NCBI RefSeq assembly: GCF_022921055.1
Contig: NZ_CP095061.1
Location: 1,837,501 to 1,901,500 of the forward strand
Source of the DNA: Hymenobacter volaticus
Lineage (GTDB): Bacteria; Bacteroidota; Bacteroidia; Cytophagales; Hymenobacteraceae
Direction: 5' to 3'
DNA: 64,000 nt
The translations under genes were made by a program, and so were the position numbers. The notes beneath the pieces are model-generated. The model ran no database searches, had not been told where the DNA came from, and was given only the letters and a program-made list of their open reading frames with translations. Below, piece after piece: positions 46,809-56,928 of this stretch (position 1 is the stretch's first letter; the number at the start of each line of letters is the position of its first letter).

Positions 46809-49666
46809 ATGAAAACACTTCGACTACTGAGCAGCTTATGGCTGCTACTACTCAGTTCCTTACTGGTCCGGGCGCAGGTCGTCACGTCGCAGCCGACTTT
46901 TTTCCAGGACAACACGCCCGTTACTCTCACTTTTGATGCCAGCCAGGGCAATGGTGGGCTAGCTGGATTCACGGGTCCGGTTTACGTTTACACCGGGGTA
47001 ATCACCAATCTGAGCACCTCGGCTTCTGATTGGAAGTATGTGAAAAGCCCGTCTTTCAATACGGCCGACCCCGCCGCCCAAATGACGCGCGACGCCACCA
47101 ACCCCAATCTCTACCGCATCACATTCACACCCCGCACGTTTTACGGCGTACCAGCTGCCGAGCAGATGCTACGGCTCGCCATGGTTTTCCGAAACGCCGA
47201 CGGCAGCGTAGTCGGGCGCGGGCCCAATGGCAACGACATTTTTGTGGATGTGTTTCAAGGTGGTTTGGCGGCGCGTATCACGGCGCCCTACACTGGTGGC
47301 AACGCACAGTTTGTGACGGCGGGTACTACGGTCAACGTAACGGGTGAGGCTTCCTCGGCTTCGCAGCTTGCTTTCCAACTAAATGGTACGCAGGTGGCGC
47401 AGCAGGCTTCGGCTTCTACACTTACTGCGGGCATCAGTGTCACGCAAACGGGCCGCAACGTGGTGCGCTTCACCGCCACTAACGGCACTACTACCGCTTC
47501 TGATTCGCTGATTGTGGTGGTGCGACCAACTGTGACGGTGGCAGCTTTGCCCGCGGGCGCCAAGAAGGACGGTATTACCTACCTGAATGGGGGAACGTCG
47601 GTGATTCTGAGTTTGACAGCGCCGGGCAAGCAGTTTGTTTATGTGCTCGGCGAGTTCAACAACTGGCAGCAAACCAACGCCAGCTTCATGAACCGCACTC
47701 CTGATACCGACGCGGACAATGCTCGGTGGTGGGTGCAACTAAACGGCCTCACCCCGGTCGGGAATATGCCTATCAGTACGAAGTGGACGGCATGCTGCGC
47801 GTAGCCGATCCGTACTGCGAGAAAGTGCTGGACCCCGGCAACGACCAGTTCATACCGGCCGTTACGTACCCGGACTTGAAGCCTTACCCAACTGGCCGCA
47901 CCACCGGTATCGTGTCGGTGCTGCAAACCAACCAAGCCCCATATCAGTGGCAAGTAAATAATTTCCAGAAGCCAAAGCGCGCCGACTTGATGGTGTACGA
48001 GCTGCACCTGCGCGACTTCGTAGCCCGCCACGACTACCAAACTCTGCGGGATACGCTTGGGTATCTTCAGCGCTTGGGCATCAACTGCATCGAGCTGATG
48101 CCCGTCAACGAGTTTGAAGGCAACGACTCTTGGGGCTACAACCCTTCGTTTTACTTCGCTCCCGACAAGTACTACGGCACCAAAAACGCGCTTAAGAATT
48201 TCATCGACGAAGCCCACCGCCGCGGCATTGCCGTGGTGCTCGATATGGTGCTCAACCACAGCTGCGGCCAAAGCCCCATGGTGCAGCTGTACTTCGATGG
48301 TGGCAACCCGGCCACGAATTCTCCGTGGTTCAACCGTACTGCCACGCACCCCTTCAACGTGTGCTACGACTTCAACCACGAAAGTGCCTTCACCAAGTAT
48401 TTCAGCAAGCGCGTAATGGAGTTTTGGCTTCAGGAGTACCACATAGATGGGTACCGCTTCGACCTAAGCAAAGGCTTCACGCAAACCAATTCCGGTTCCG
48501 ATGTAGGCCAGTGGAGCAACTACGACCAGTCGCGCATCGATATCTGGCTGGACTACCACCGCTTCTTAACCTCTATCGACCCAACGGTATATCCGATTTT
48601 AGAGCATTTTGCTGATAACAGCGAAGAGAAGGTGCTAGCCGATGCTGGCCTGATGCTGTGGGGTAACATGAACGGGTCTTACAACGAGTCGTCGATGGGG
48701 TATTTCGGTCCGGTTAGCAACACCGACCCACGCGAGAAGTCGGATTTCAGCGGCGGCTACTTCGGCAACCGCAATTGGCTCAACCCACACTTGGTTACAT
48801 ATATGGAGAGCCACGACGAAGAGCGAATGATGTTCAAGAACATCACCTTTGGTAACCAAGCTAGCGCCCCAACTTACGATGTGCGCAATCTGGCCACCGC
48901 TTTGGCGCGCCAAGAAGCTGCTGCCGCTTTTTTCTTCACTGTGCCGGGCCCCAAAATGGTATGGCAGTTCGGGGAGCTCGGCTACGATGTGAGCATTGAC
49001 TTCAATGGCCGCACTGGCGCTAAACCCATTCGCTGGAACTACCAGCAAGACGCTAATCGTCGTAAGCTCTACAACGTGTTTCGCGAGTTGATTGGCTTGC
49101 ACAAAGTGGAGCCTGCCTTCGAAACGGGCACTTTTACGCAGAAAGTAAGTGGCGCCACCAAGTCCTTGCACCTCACTGATCCGAGCTTGAACATGACGGT
49201 TATCGGCAACTTCGATGTGGTAGCCCAGCCTATCAACCCGGAGTTTCAGCGCACCGGCAAGTGGTACAACTACCTCACCGGCGATAGTATCACAGTCGCC
49301 AATGCTACGGCCAACATCACGCTACAGCCCGGTCAGTACGCGGTGTACACCTCGCGGCTCATCAAAAAAAGCACGGTGCTGGCTATAAAAGCCCGTGCCA
49401 CCGATGCACTGCGCTTGACGGCGGCCCCAAATCCTAGCAGCACCAGCGCTCTGCTTCGCTATGAGCTAGCTGCACCTGCGGCTGTTACCGTCACCGTGCA
49501 AAATCTGCTAGGTAGCACTGTGCGGACTATGAAACCGGATGCTCGTCAAGCAGCTGGGCCACACGAGCTAAACTTGCCGGTCCAAGACCTCGCCAATGGC
49601 TTGTACCTCGTCCGGTTAAGCGCCGGCCAGCTCACCCAAACCACTCGCTTGGTGGTCCAGCATTAA
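46809..49666 (+). pseudogene. GH13 amylase-family enzyme with CBM48-like domain and T9SS tail, one frameshift
   Basis: Predicted alpha-glucan-degrading enzyme of about 952 aa when repaired. The signal peptide is MKTLRLLSSLWLLLLSSLLVRAQ. An N-terminal beta-domain (about 25-245) is followed by a CBM48-like module (GKQFVYVLGEFNNWQ). The frame is lost at NGLTP; adding a C to the C4 run at 47752-47755 gives LTPGREYAYQYEVDG. GH13 regions are clear: LDMVLNHS, GYRFDLSKGF (nucleophile Asp), PILEHFAD (acid/base Glu) and MESHDEER. The last 80 residues are a T9SS sorting domain (AAPNPSSTSALLRYE). It converges with the BadF kinase and Sus operon, indicating extracellular starch or glycogen use. Confidence 0.85.
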
Positions 49667-49705
49667 CATCTGTATAGAATCAAGCTGCAAGTCTCTGAGT
49701 ACTTG

Positions 49706-49759
49706 AACAGACATAAAAAAGGCCGTTCCTATCAAGGAACGGCCTTTTTTATGTCTGTT
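49706..49759. terminator. Long bidirectional terminator hairpin (25-bp perfect stem)
   Basis: 49706-49730 is the exact reverse complement of 49735-49759 around ATCA, with A6 and T6 tracts flanking GGCCGTTCC. It separates the convergent amylase and BadF-type kinase genes. Confidence 0.9.
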
Positions 49760-49778
49760 TACATCACGCTACACGAGC

Positions 49779-50630
49779 TTACTTGGCATGCTTGCTTTCG
49801 TGATACGATACCAAATCATCGATAGGGGAGCGGATGATTTTGCCAACTTCCATACCGTTTTTGCGTGCTGCCTGAGCCAAGGCGTCACGGAAATTGTATG
49901 CTACCGAGCCAATGCAGTTGAAGGTGTACTGCTGGTAGTTGGGGTAGTGAGCCACAATATTTTCGAAGAACGTTTCGAAGCCTTGCAACACTATTTCGCG
50001 GCAGTAGCTGATGTTGTTGTGGTCGTAGGTGAACTTGCCGAAGCTAGCCAGGAAGCGGTTAGGCAGCGGCTGGTTGTAGAGGCGGTCCAGTACTTCTTCG
50101 CGGGTGAGCTTAAATTCTTGCTCGAAGATTTCCTGCAGACCATCGGGCAGCAAGCCGCGCAAATAGTCGCGGAGTAGGCGCTTGCCGATAAACGAGCCGC
50201 TGCCTTCGTCGCCTAGGAAATAGCCGAGCGAGTCCACGTTGTAAATGATTTTCTCGCCGTCGTAGAGGCAGGAATTGGTGCCGGTACCAAGAATAGCTGC
50301 GAAGCCGGGCTTGTCGCCGAGCAGAGCATGGGCCGCAGCCAGCAAATCCTCGGCAACTTTTACCTTGGCATTCGGGAAAACCTGGCGCATAGCTGCCGCC
50401 ACTCGCTCGGCTTTTTGCGCATTCGATACCCCGGCTCCGTAGTAATAAACTTCAGTTATTTCCTCACTCGGCAGCGAGTCAGGTAGGTTTTTGTTGAGAG
50501 AGGATGCAATGTCCTCGGTACTCATGAAGTCGGGGTTATACCCTTCGGTGTTGAAAAACACGCGGTTTCCGGCACCATCAAGCTGGCACCAGTTGCTCTT
50601 GGTCGAGCCGCCGTCGGCAATAAGAATCAT
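49779..50630 (-). CDS. BadF/BadG-family kinase (predicted N-acetylglucosamine kinase)
   Basis: ASKHA-fold ATPase of 283 aa. The N-terminal phosphate loop is LIADGGSTKSNW, the second phosphate motif AILGTGTNSCLYDG near residue 115, and LGDEGSGSFIG near 140. The family includes eukaryotic GlcNAc kinase and many Bacteroidota sugar kinases. It is likely to phosphorylate an amino sugar or hexose released by the neighbouring polysaccharide machinery. It follows the SusC-SusD-SusE operon on the same strand but with a terminator-like hairpin between, so co-transcription is uncertain. The sugar specificity is not visible in the sequence. Confidence 0.85.
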   Translation of the reverse strand: MILIADGGSTKSNWCQLDGAGNRVFFNTEGYNPDFMSTEDIASSLNKNLPDSLPSEEITEVYYYGAGVSNAQKAERVAAAMRQVFPNAKVKVAEDLLAAAHALLGDKPGFAAILGTGTNSCLYDGEKIIYNVDSLGYFLGDEGSGSFIGKRLLRDYLRGLLPDGLQEIFEQEFKLTREEVLDRLYNQPLPNRFLASFGKFTYDHNNISYCREIVLQGFETFFENIVAHYPNYQQYTFNCIGSVAYNFRDALAQAARKNGMEVGKIIRSPIDDLVSYHESKHAK

Positions 50631-50852
50631 AAGAAGAAAAGAGTTGGAAGAGAAGGTACGCCGTCACGCCGGACTTCGCAGTTGGGTAATGGGGACACAC
50701 GAAAGTACTGCAATCAGGCTCTTACGCAACTTTGACTAATTAAGCTACAAGCAAAATTTGCTATTTTCTATCATTTATAGCGTTTGCAGCCTTATTGAAT
50801 AGGAGCTTCTAAGCGGAGGATAGTAAGTACCCCGTGTGCCTTACACAGAAGG

Positions 50853-50889
50853 CACAAAAAAGCCCACCGTTCTGGCGGGCTCCTTTGTG
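50853..50889 (-). terminator. Terminator-like hairpin after the SusE gene
   Basis: An imperfect stem (CACAAA...AGCCCACC with GGCGGGCT...TTTGTG) just beyond the SusE stop on the minus strand. It would end the Sus operon. Confidence 0.6.
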
Positions 50890-50901
50890 TTGTAACCAAG
50901 T

Positions 50902-51962
50902 TTATTTTTTGGTGAAGCTATAGGTGTAAGAGTTTGGCGTGTTGAGGTCCAACACTACATCGTAGTCACCGGGGCCGGGGCTAGCAATGTTGAGGGCATC
51001 ATACTCCATTTTGCCGGCACTAGTAACGCCAAGGTTGATGTCCCAAGCGTCGTTGGCACGGAATTTTGCTTCTCCGGCTGTCATTGTAACCCGGCCTTTC
51101 CATTTCTTATCGGCTGGGTCCAACGTGAGGGGCGTGGATTTGTCCCAGCCATTAGGCGTAGCCGAGCCGATGATACCCCATGCCACGCGGGTAGCAGTAT
51201 AAGAACTGTTAGCCAGATTCACTTGCAACCGGTATTGCCCAGGGCCAGCCAGTGAAATGTCGGTGCCGCCCTCTGCGAAGCTGTTAGTTGCGCCTGCCGC
51301 GCCCGAACCTTTGCCGTACACGGTGCCTGAGGATGTGTTGGTATTCGACAGCTTGAACGCATTGGTCGCGTTGGGCATGTATAGGTAGCCTTCGAAAACC
51401 TGTGCGTTGCTGGTAATTTGAATGAATGGTGCCTTTGTTACGTCGGCGGTGCCTTGGAAATTGCCGAAGGCATACAGTTCCCGCGAGTAGGGGTGCCCGT
51501 AAGGGTAGTGGCGTTGCTGTACAGGGGCTCTTGGTTGGACGAGAAGTTAGCCCGGAGGCGCACATCAACTTGGCCTGATTTGCCGGGCGTTAAGCCAGCA
51601 CGAATCAGCGCGTTGTTGATTTCGCCCACTGTAAAGGTTTTGGTAGCACCATTGCCTGCATCGAGGCTAGCAGCATTGGCGAAGTTCGAGCCGGCCTGTG
51701 CAAACTCAACGTTGTAGGCTACCGTGACCCCAACTTTCTGCGTCTCTGAAACATCAAAAGCCAGGGGAGTCCAAGAGTAGGTAGCGGCGTTGTTGGCGGT
51801 ATTGCCAGCAGCCAGAACACCGGCGTTGGTGGTGCTAGCGGTAAGGGTAGGCGTGGAAATAGGGGTGAGTACCACGCGCGTTTCATCCTTTTCGCAGGAG
51901 GTAAACACAACAGCCACTAGCACAAATAAGCCAGTTGCCGTTTGAGTAATCCAGTTTTTCAT
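50902..51962 (-). pseudogene. SusE/SusF-like outer-membrane lipoprotein, one frameshift
   Basis: Starch-binding-type lipoprotein of about 353 aa when repaired. The lipoprotein signal ends in VVFTSC. The N-terminal SusE-type Ig domain covers about residues 30-150 (TYSWTPLAFDVSETQKV). The frame is lost after TLTGTP; adding one base to the G4 run at 51490-51493 (C4 on the coding strand) gives TLTGTPYSRELYAFGNFQGT and joins the C-terminal part. That part has SusE/F-like carbohydrate-binding features (GSATPNGWDKSTPLTLD, KFRANDAWDINLG). It is third in the SusC-SusD-SusE operon. The protein would sit on the cell surface and help capture glucans. Confidence 0.8.
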
Positions 51963-52047
51963 ATACTAAAGAAGGTAATGAGTGGGATGTAAACCAGACA
52001 GGACCGACCCCGCTACGAGGGTGGGAGCCGGTCCGCTGGTTAGCTGG

Positions 52048-53694
52048 CTAGTAACCGGTGTTCTGAACTAGGTTACGGTTGGCGGATATGTCGGAAGCCG
52101 GAATGGGGAATACTATCCGGAAGGGGTCCACGGCACGGCCGGCTGCAACACCACCTTTCCAAGGCCAGAGGTAAGTGCCTTCTACGAAGCGCTTGTAGCG
52201 GATAAGGTCGGTGCGGCGGTGGGCTTCCCAGTACAGCTCCCGGCCCCGCTCGTCGAGAATGAACTCGGGCGTAAGTTGGGCAGCAGTGATGGCACTGCCG
52301 GGCTGGTTGTTGAAGGCGCGTGCCCGAATCTGGTTTACGTAGTTGAGCGCCAAGGTCCGGTCGCCAGCACCACGAGTAGCTGCTTCGGCGTACGTAAGCA
52401 TCACCTCAGCCAAGCGAATCATGGGGAAGTCAACACCCGAGAAGTTTTGCGCGCCACCCTGGCCCGCACCTGCCGAGTTGATGTTGCGAAATTTCACAAC
52501 GCCTAAGCCCTGCTCGAAGTCGTAGAGGTCCGAGATTTCAATGGAACGAGCCGAGTTATCGGCTTTTCTGGTCCAGAAACGGCCGCGGGTATCACGAGCC
52601 GTATCGGGGAACAAGTTGAACAGGTTCTTCGTGGTGCGCAGGCCGGTCCAACCCGTTGATTGACCTACGCGGGCTTGCCAAGCAGCAGAGGAGCCAGTAG
52701 CACCGTTTACCAAGAACGTAGTGCCGCCGTAGCTCTGTGTGTTGTTCACATCGAAGGCCACTGGCCAGATGATTTCGGTGCGAGCCGGAGCCGTGTTGTT
52801 GTCAGCCAGGAAGAGGCGGCCATAGGCCGAGGATATGTTGCCAGCTGGTGTAGTCACTAAGGAGTAGCCGCCGGTATCAATTACTTTTTTGGCTTGCGCG
52901 GCGGCATCAGCGTAGCGCGCCGTGCCGGTATACACCTCGGCATTCAAATAAAGCCGGGAGAGCATTGCCCAGGCCGCTGCTTTATCAACGCGGGCGTATT
53001 CGTTGGTGCGCGGCTCAGCAAAATCAGGATCAGCGGCCAATGCGGTTAGCTCCTGCTCTACAAAAGTGAAGAACTGTTGCCGCGTGTAGTACTGCGGGCT
53101 CGTGAAACCAACTTGGTCTGTTTCGGTCACGAACGGACCATTGCCGAACAAATCCATGGCGTGCATGTAGGCTACGGCCCGCAGGAACCGAGCTTCGGCC
53201 CGATACTGCTTCACGGTAGCAACATCACCGCCAGTCAAGCGGGAAGCCAACCGATCATCCGAAGATTCCCGGATGAACTCGTTGCAAGCTGCAATTTCAA
53301 AGTAGATGCGGCTGTACAAGCCCCGGAGCAGCGGGTTGCTGGAATCCCAGTTCATGTTGTGCCAGTCCCGAATGCCCAAGTCGTTCCAGTTCACAACGGC
53401 CTCGTCGGTGGTTAGCTCCTGCGCACTCCAGTATTGGCGGATGTAATCGGACGTGCCTTCGTCGATGCCGCCGATGTCACCGGCACCGTTAGGGCCCGTC
53501 TGGCCGGTCAGGGCGAAACCGCCGTACAGCTTGGCCAGCACCGAGCGGTAGCCATTGAGGTCAACGTATACCTTATCGGGAGTGGTTTCGAATTTCGGTT
53601 GCTGATCGAGGTCGTCGGAGCAAGAAGTAGTGCCCGTGGCTAGCGTTAAACCGGTTGCCACAGCAACCAGTCCACGAAGTAAGTTCTTATGCAT
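52048..53694 (-). CDS. SusD/RagB-family nutrient-binding lipoprotein
   Basis: Surface glycan-binding partner of SusC, 548 aa. The lipoprotein signal ends in TGTTSCSDD. The TPR-rich N-terminal SusD-like domain (about 45-260, YRAEARFLRAVAYMHAMDLFGNGPF) is followed by the RagB domain (about 300-548, ending PIPASDISANRNLVQNTGY). It acts as a lid over the SusC barrel. It starts 11 bp after the susC stop, so the two are in one operon. Glycan specificity cannot be read directly; an alpha-glucan is inferred from the amylase gene nearby. Confidence 0.93.
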   Translation of the reverse strand: MHKNLLRGLVAVATGLTLATGTTSCSDDLDQQPKFETTPDKVYVDLNGYRSVLAKLYGGFALTGQTGPNGAGDIGGIDEGTSDYIRQYWSAQELTTDEAVVNWNDLGIRDWHNMNWDSSNPLLRGLYSRIYFEIAACNEFIRESSDDRLASRLTGGDVATVKQYRAEARFLRAVAYMHAMDLFGNGPFVTETDQVGFTSPQYYTRQQFFTFVEQELTALAADPDFAEPRTNEYARVDKAAAWAMLSRLYLNAEVYTGTARYADAAAQAKKVIDTGGYSLVTTPAGNISSAYGRLFLADNNTAPARTEIIWPVAFDVNNTQSYGGTTFLVNGATGSSAAWQARVGQSTGWTGLRTTKNLFNLFPDTARDTRGRFWTRKADNSARSIEISDLYDFEQGLGVVKFRNINSAGAGQGGAQNFSGVDFPMIRLAEVMLTYAEAATRGAGDRTLALNYVNQIRARAFNNQPGSAITAAQLTPEFILDERGRELYWEAHRRTDLIRYKRFVEGTYLWPWKGGVAAGRAVDPFRIVFPIPASDISANRNLVQNTGY

Positions 53695-53705
53695 AGGTGG
53701 GAATA

Positions 53706-56700
53706 TTAAAAGCCAACGTTGAAACCGAAGGTGAACGTGCGGGAGCGGGGATAGAAGTTGTTATCGATGCCCGCCTCAAACCGATTGTCGGTGGTATTGA
53801 AGTTGGTTACCTCGGGGTCGAGGCCGGTATAATCTGTGATTAGGAAAGCGTTTTGTACAGCCGCCGTCAAACGGAGGGTCGCCTTGTCGTTCAAGAACTT
53901 CCCTACGTTGTAGCCCAGCGTAATATTTTCGGCGCGCAAGAACGAGCCGTTTTCGATATAGTAATCCGAGAAGAGCTGCTGGCTTCTGAAGCCGGTGTTC
54001 CGGATGTCGGTCGGCAGGTTGAGCAGGAAGCCCGACGAGCTTTGCGCATTCGAGAGGTTGCCGATGTTAGCAGCCACCGAGTTATACACGTAGTTGCCAA
54101 CGTTGCCGCGTAGCAGGAACGATAGGTTCAATTTCTTGTACGACACGTTCGAGGAGAAGCCCAGTACGGCAAGCGGCGCCGGCTGCTTGTAGCGGTAGTT
54201 GTCGCGCTCATTGATAACGCCGTCACCGTTCTGATCTACATACACGCTCTCGATAGGACGGCCGTTGGTGTCATACACCTGCTGGCGCACATAGAAAGCG
54301 TTGGAGGGCGAACCAACCGAGTTGATTTGGATGGTGCTGCCCGTTCCGCCGGGGATGCCACCCGTCAGGTAGCCAGCGAAGCCTTCTTGCTGCGGACCTA
54401 GCTCGGTGATTTTGTTTTTGTTGTAAGCGACGTTGAAGTTGAAATCCCAGTTCCAGGTTTCGGAACGGACAGGCACTACGTTGACACTGAACTCGATACC
54501 ACGGTTGCGCAACGAGCCAATGTTGGCGTTGAGCTGGTTGGTCAGGTTCGCGCCAGCGGCCACGTTAATCAGCGAGAGCAGGTCGTTGGAAGTACGCTCA
54601 TACACGTCAATGGCACCCGAAATACGATCATCCAGGAAGCCGTAGTCGATACCTGCGTTCCAGGTGGTGGTAGTTTCCCAGGTCAGGTCGCGGTTGTAGC
54701 CCGAGGGGCGCAGGGTAGTAACAAAGCCGTTACCCAACTGGTATTGCGCGGCCGCGTTGCCCGTCACGTAGCGTGGCAGGTAATCGTACACGCCCCCAAT
54801 GTCTTGCTGGCCGGTGCGGCCCCAGCCGCCCCGTAGTTTCAACTCCGAAACAACCGTGTTGTCTTTCAAGAACTCTTCTCCTTTCAAGCGCCAGCCCAAA
54901 CCTACTGCGGGGAAAATACCGCTGCGGTTGCCATCCAAGAAGCGCGAAGTATTGTCATTGCGAACAGTGGCCGTCAGCAAGTAACGGTCCTTCACGTTCA
55001 GCGTGGTCCGGCCGAAGTAAGAGAGCAGCACCAGCTTGGAGTAGCCACCCGGTACGGTCAGGACGGCCGTTGGGTTGACAAGCGTGGTCCGGTCGAAACG
55101 ATAATCGAGGAAGTTGTCGTTTTGCGTTACGAAATCCTGGTACGAGTAACCGCCCTGGATATCGAACTTTGTGCCGCCAAACTGCTTACTGTAAGCCAAG
55201 TAGGCTTCGAGCAAACGCATGTCCTTGTCTTGGTTGTACTGCGTAAACCGACCCTGGTTGAGGTAGTTGCCGAAGTCGGCCAAGTTGGTCAGTGTAGAGC
55301 CTTCGCCCCGCGAGATGTCCGTGCCCAGGTTCAGGTTGGCTCGCAGACCTTCAACCCCGTGAATTTTGTAGTCGAACTGCACGTTGCCAATCAGGCGCTT
55401 GACGTCACTGGTATTGTTGACGTTGTTAAGGGCGGCTACGGGGTTGCCAATAGCCTGCCCTAGTGGGTTGCCGTTTGATTGCAAAAACTGAAAGTAGCCC
55501 CCGTAAGGAGCATACCGTGTTTCATTGGTGCCAAATACAGGCTGCGTTGGATCGAAAAGAACGGCGTTGCCTACTTGGGCATTGTCAATGAAGCGGTTGT
55601 CAACTAAGGTGCCTTTGGCGTTGATGTCAATGCGCAGGCGGTCATCGAAGAGCAGCGGCGTCAAGCTAACGGAACCGGTGTTGCGCTTGAGCTTGTTGGT
55701 GATGACAATGCCTTCCTGGTTGAGGTTGCCGTACGAAACGCGGAACGGCACCTTCTTGAAGCTGCCCGTCAGGCTCACGTTGTTGTCGTAAGTAGCGGCC
55801 GTGCGGAAGATTTCGCTTTGCCAGTCTGTGTTAGCAGCACCCAAAGTGGCAACCTGCGACCCCAAGCCATTGGCACGCACAATGTCGCTGAATTCTTGAG
55901 CGCCGAGTACATCGTACTCATTGGCGCGGCGCGAAATAGAAGTCTGCGACGACAGGTTAACCGTCAGTTTTTCGCCCTGCAACCCTCTTTTGGTGGTAAC
56001 CAGAATAACGCCGTTGGAAGCGCGGTTGCCATAAATGGCCGTGGCCGAAGCATCCTTCAGTACCGTAACGCTCTCGATGTCATTGGGGTTAATGAGGGTA
56101 AGCGGGTTGGAAGCACCCGAAATGCCGCCTTTGTCTACTGGCACGCCATCAATTACGTACAGCGGGTCGTTGTTGGCGTTGAGCGAAGAGTTGCCACGGA
56201 TACGTACCGAAGCGGCAGCACCTGGGGCACCACCGCCAGTAGTGATGCTAACGCCCGCAATTTTGCCCTGTACTAGTTGCTCGGGGTTCGTTACTTGTCC
56301 TTGGACAAAGTCTTTGGCCTGCACCGTAGCAACGGAACCCGTTACATCTTGGCGGCGCTGCGTGCCGTAACCTACTACTACTGCCTCGTTGAGCAGCGTT
56401 GTATTTTCGTTGAGCGTTAGGTTGCCTAAGGCCGTGTTTTGTCCGCTCGTACTGGTGAAAGGCTGCCGCAACGACGTGAAGCCTACATACGAAATAACCA
56501 GCGTATGGGGACCAGCCGGCACGTTTTGGATGGAAAAGGTGCCATCCGAATTAGTGGAGTTGCCAAGGGTAGTACCTTCCACGAGGGCTGTCACCCCTGG
56601 TAAGCCTTCACCTTTTTCGTCAATAACGCGGCCACTCACTGAACCAGTCTGGGCGAATGCACCGGTGAAGCCGGTACATACAAACAGCAGCAAAAACAAA

Positions 56701-56726
56701 AGTTTTGCCAGGTAGGTGTGTTTCAT
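53706..56726 (-). CDS. SusC/RagA-family TonB-linked outer-membrane transporter
   Basis: TonB-dependent glycan importer of 1006 aa. A signal peptide (MKHTYLAKLLFLLLFVCTGF) precedes a carboxypeptidase-regulatory-like domain (about 28-108, GRVIDEKGEGLPGVTALVEG). The SusC-type plug follows (about 115-225, EAVVVGYGTQRRQDVTGSV, RIRGNSSLNANNDPLYVIDG), then a 22-strand barrel. It ends with the usual aromatic strand (RTFTFGFNVGF). First gene of the operon with SusD and SusE. The long upstream region holds a candidate LacI-type operator. Confidence 0.95.
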   Translation of the reverse strand: MKHTYLAKLLFLLLFVCTGFTGAFAQTGSVSGRVIDEKGEGLPGVTALVEGTTLGNSTNSDGTFSIQNVPAGPHTLVISYVGFTSLRQPFTSTSGQNTALGNLTLNENTTLLNEAVVVGYGTQRRQDVTGSVATVQAKDFVQGQVTNPEQLVQGKIAGVSITTGGGAPGAAASVRIRGNSSLNANNDPLYVIDGVPVDKGGISGASNPLTLINPNDIESVTVLKDASATAIYGNRASNGVILVTTKRGLQGEKLTVNLSSQTSISRRANEYDVLGAQEFSDIVRANGLGSQVATLGAANTDWQSEIFRTAATYDNNVSLTGSFKKVPFRVSYGNLNQEGIVITNKLKRNTGSVSLTPLLFDDRLRIDINAKGTLVDNRFIDNAQVGNAVLFDPTQPVFGTNETRYAPYGGYFQFLQSNGNPLGQAIGNPVAALNNVNNTSDVKRLIGNVQFDYKIHGVEGLRANLNLGTDISRGEGSTLTNLADFGNYLNQGRFTQYNQDKDMRLLEAYLAYSKQFGGTKFDIQGGYSYQDFVTQNDNFLDYRFDRTTLVNPTAVLTVPGGYSKLVLLSYFGRTTLNVKDRYLLTATVRNDNTSRFLDGNRSGIFPAVGLGWRLKGEEFLKDNTVVSELKLRGGWGRTGQQDIGGVYDYLPRYVTGNAAAQYQLGNGFVTTLRPSGYNRDLTWETTTTWNAGIDYGFLDDRISGAIDVYERTSNDLLSLINVAAGANLTNQLNANIGSLRNRGIEFSVNVVPVRSETWNWDFNFNVAYNKNKITELGPQQEGFAGYLTGGIPGGTGSTIQINSVGSPSNAFYVRQQVYDTNGRPIESVYVDQNGDGVINERDNYRYKQPAPLAVLGFSSNVSYKKLNLSFLLRGNVGNYVYNSVAANIGNLSNAQSSSGFLLNLPTDIRNTGFRSQQLFSDYYIENGSFLRAENITLGYNVGKFLNDKATLRLTAAVQNAFLITDYTGLDPEVTNFNTTDNRFEAGIDNNFYPRSRTFTFGFNVGF

Positions 56727-56914
56727 TGGGAATTAGTTTGGGTGTTAAACTGGACTTTTCCGGGTTAGCCGGAGTGGGAATTTCAAGTGATGCTCAATGA
56801 TGTAGCGAAAGACCTAATGAGAGCCGGCGGACTACATTAAAAGGTCCTTTCGAGAGCATTTGGCATCACCTGCTTATTAATTTAGTACGCAAGTTAAATG
56901 TTTACAATCGACAT

Positions 56915-56928
56915 CGAAAACGTTTGCG
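56915..56928. promoter_or_regulatory. Candidate LacI-family operator upstream of susC
   Basis: CGAAAACGTTTGCG is a near-perfect 14-bp palindrome centred on the ACGT typical of LacI/CcpA-family sites, with one mismatched pair. It lies 189 bp before the susC ATG. LacI-type regulators control several Bacteroidota starch loci. No such regulator is encoded in this window. Confidence 0.4.
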
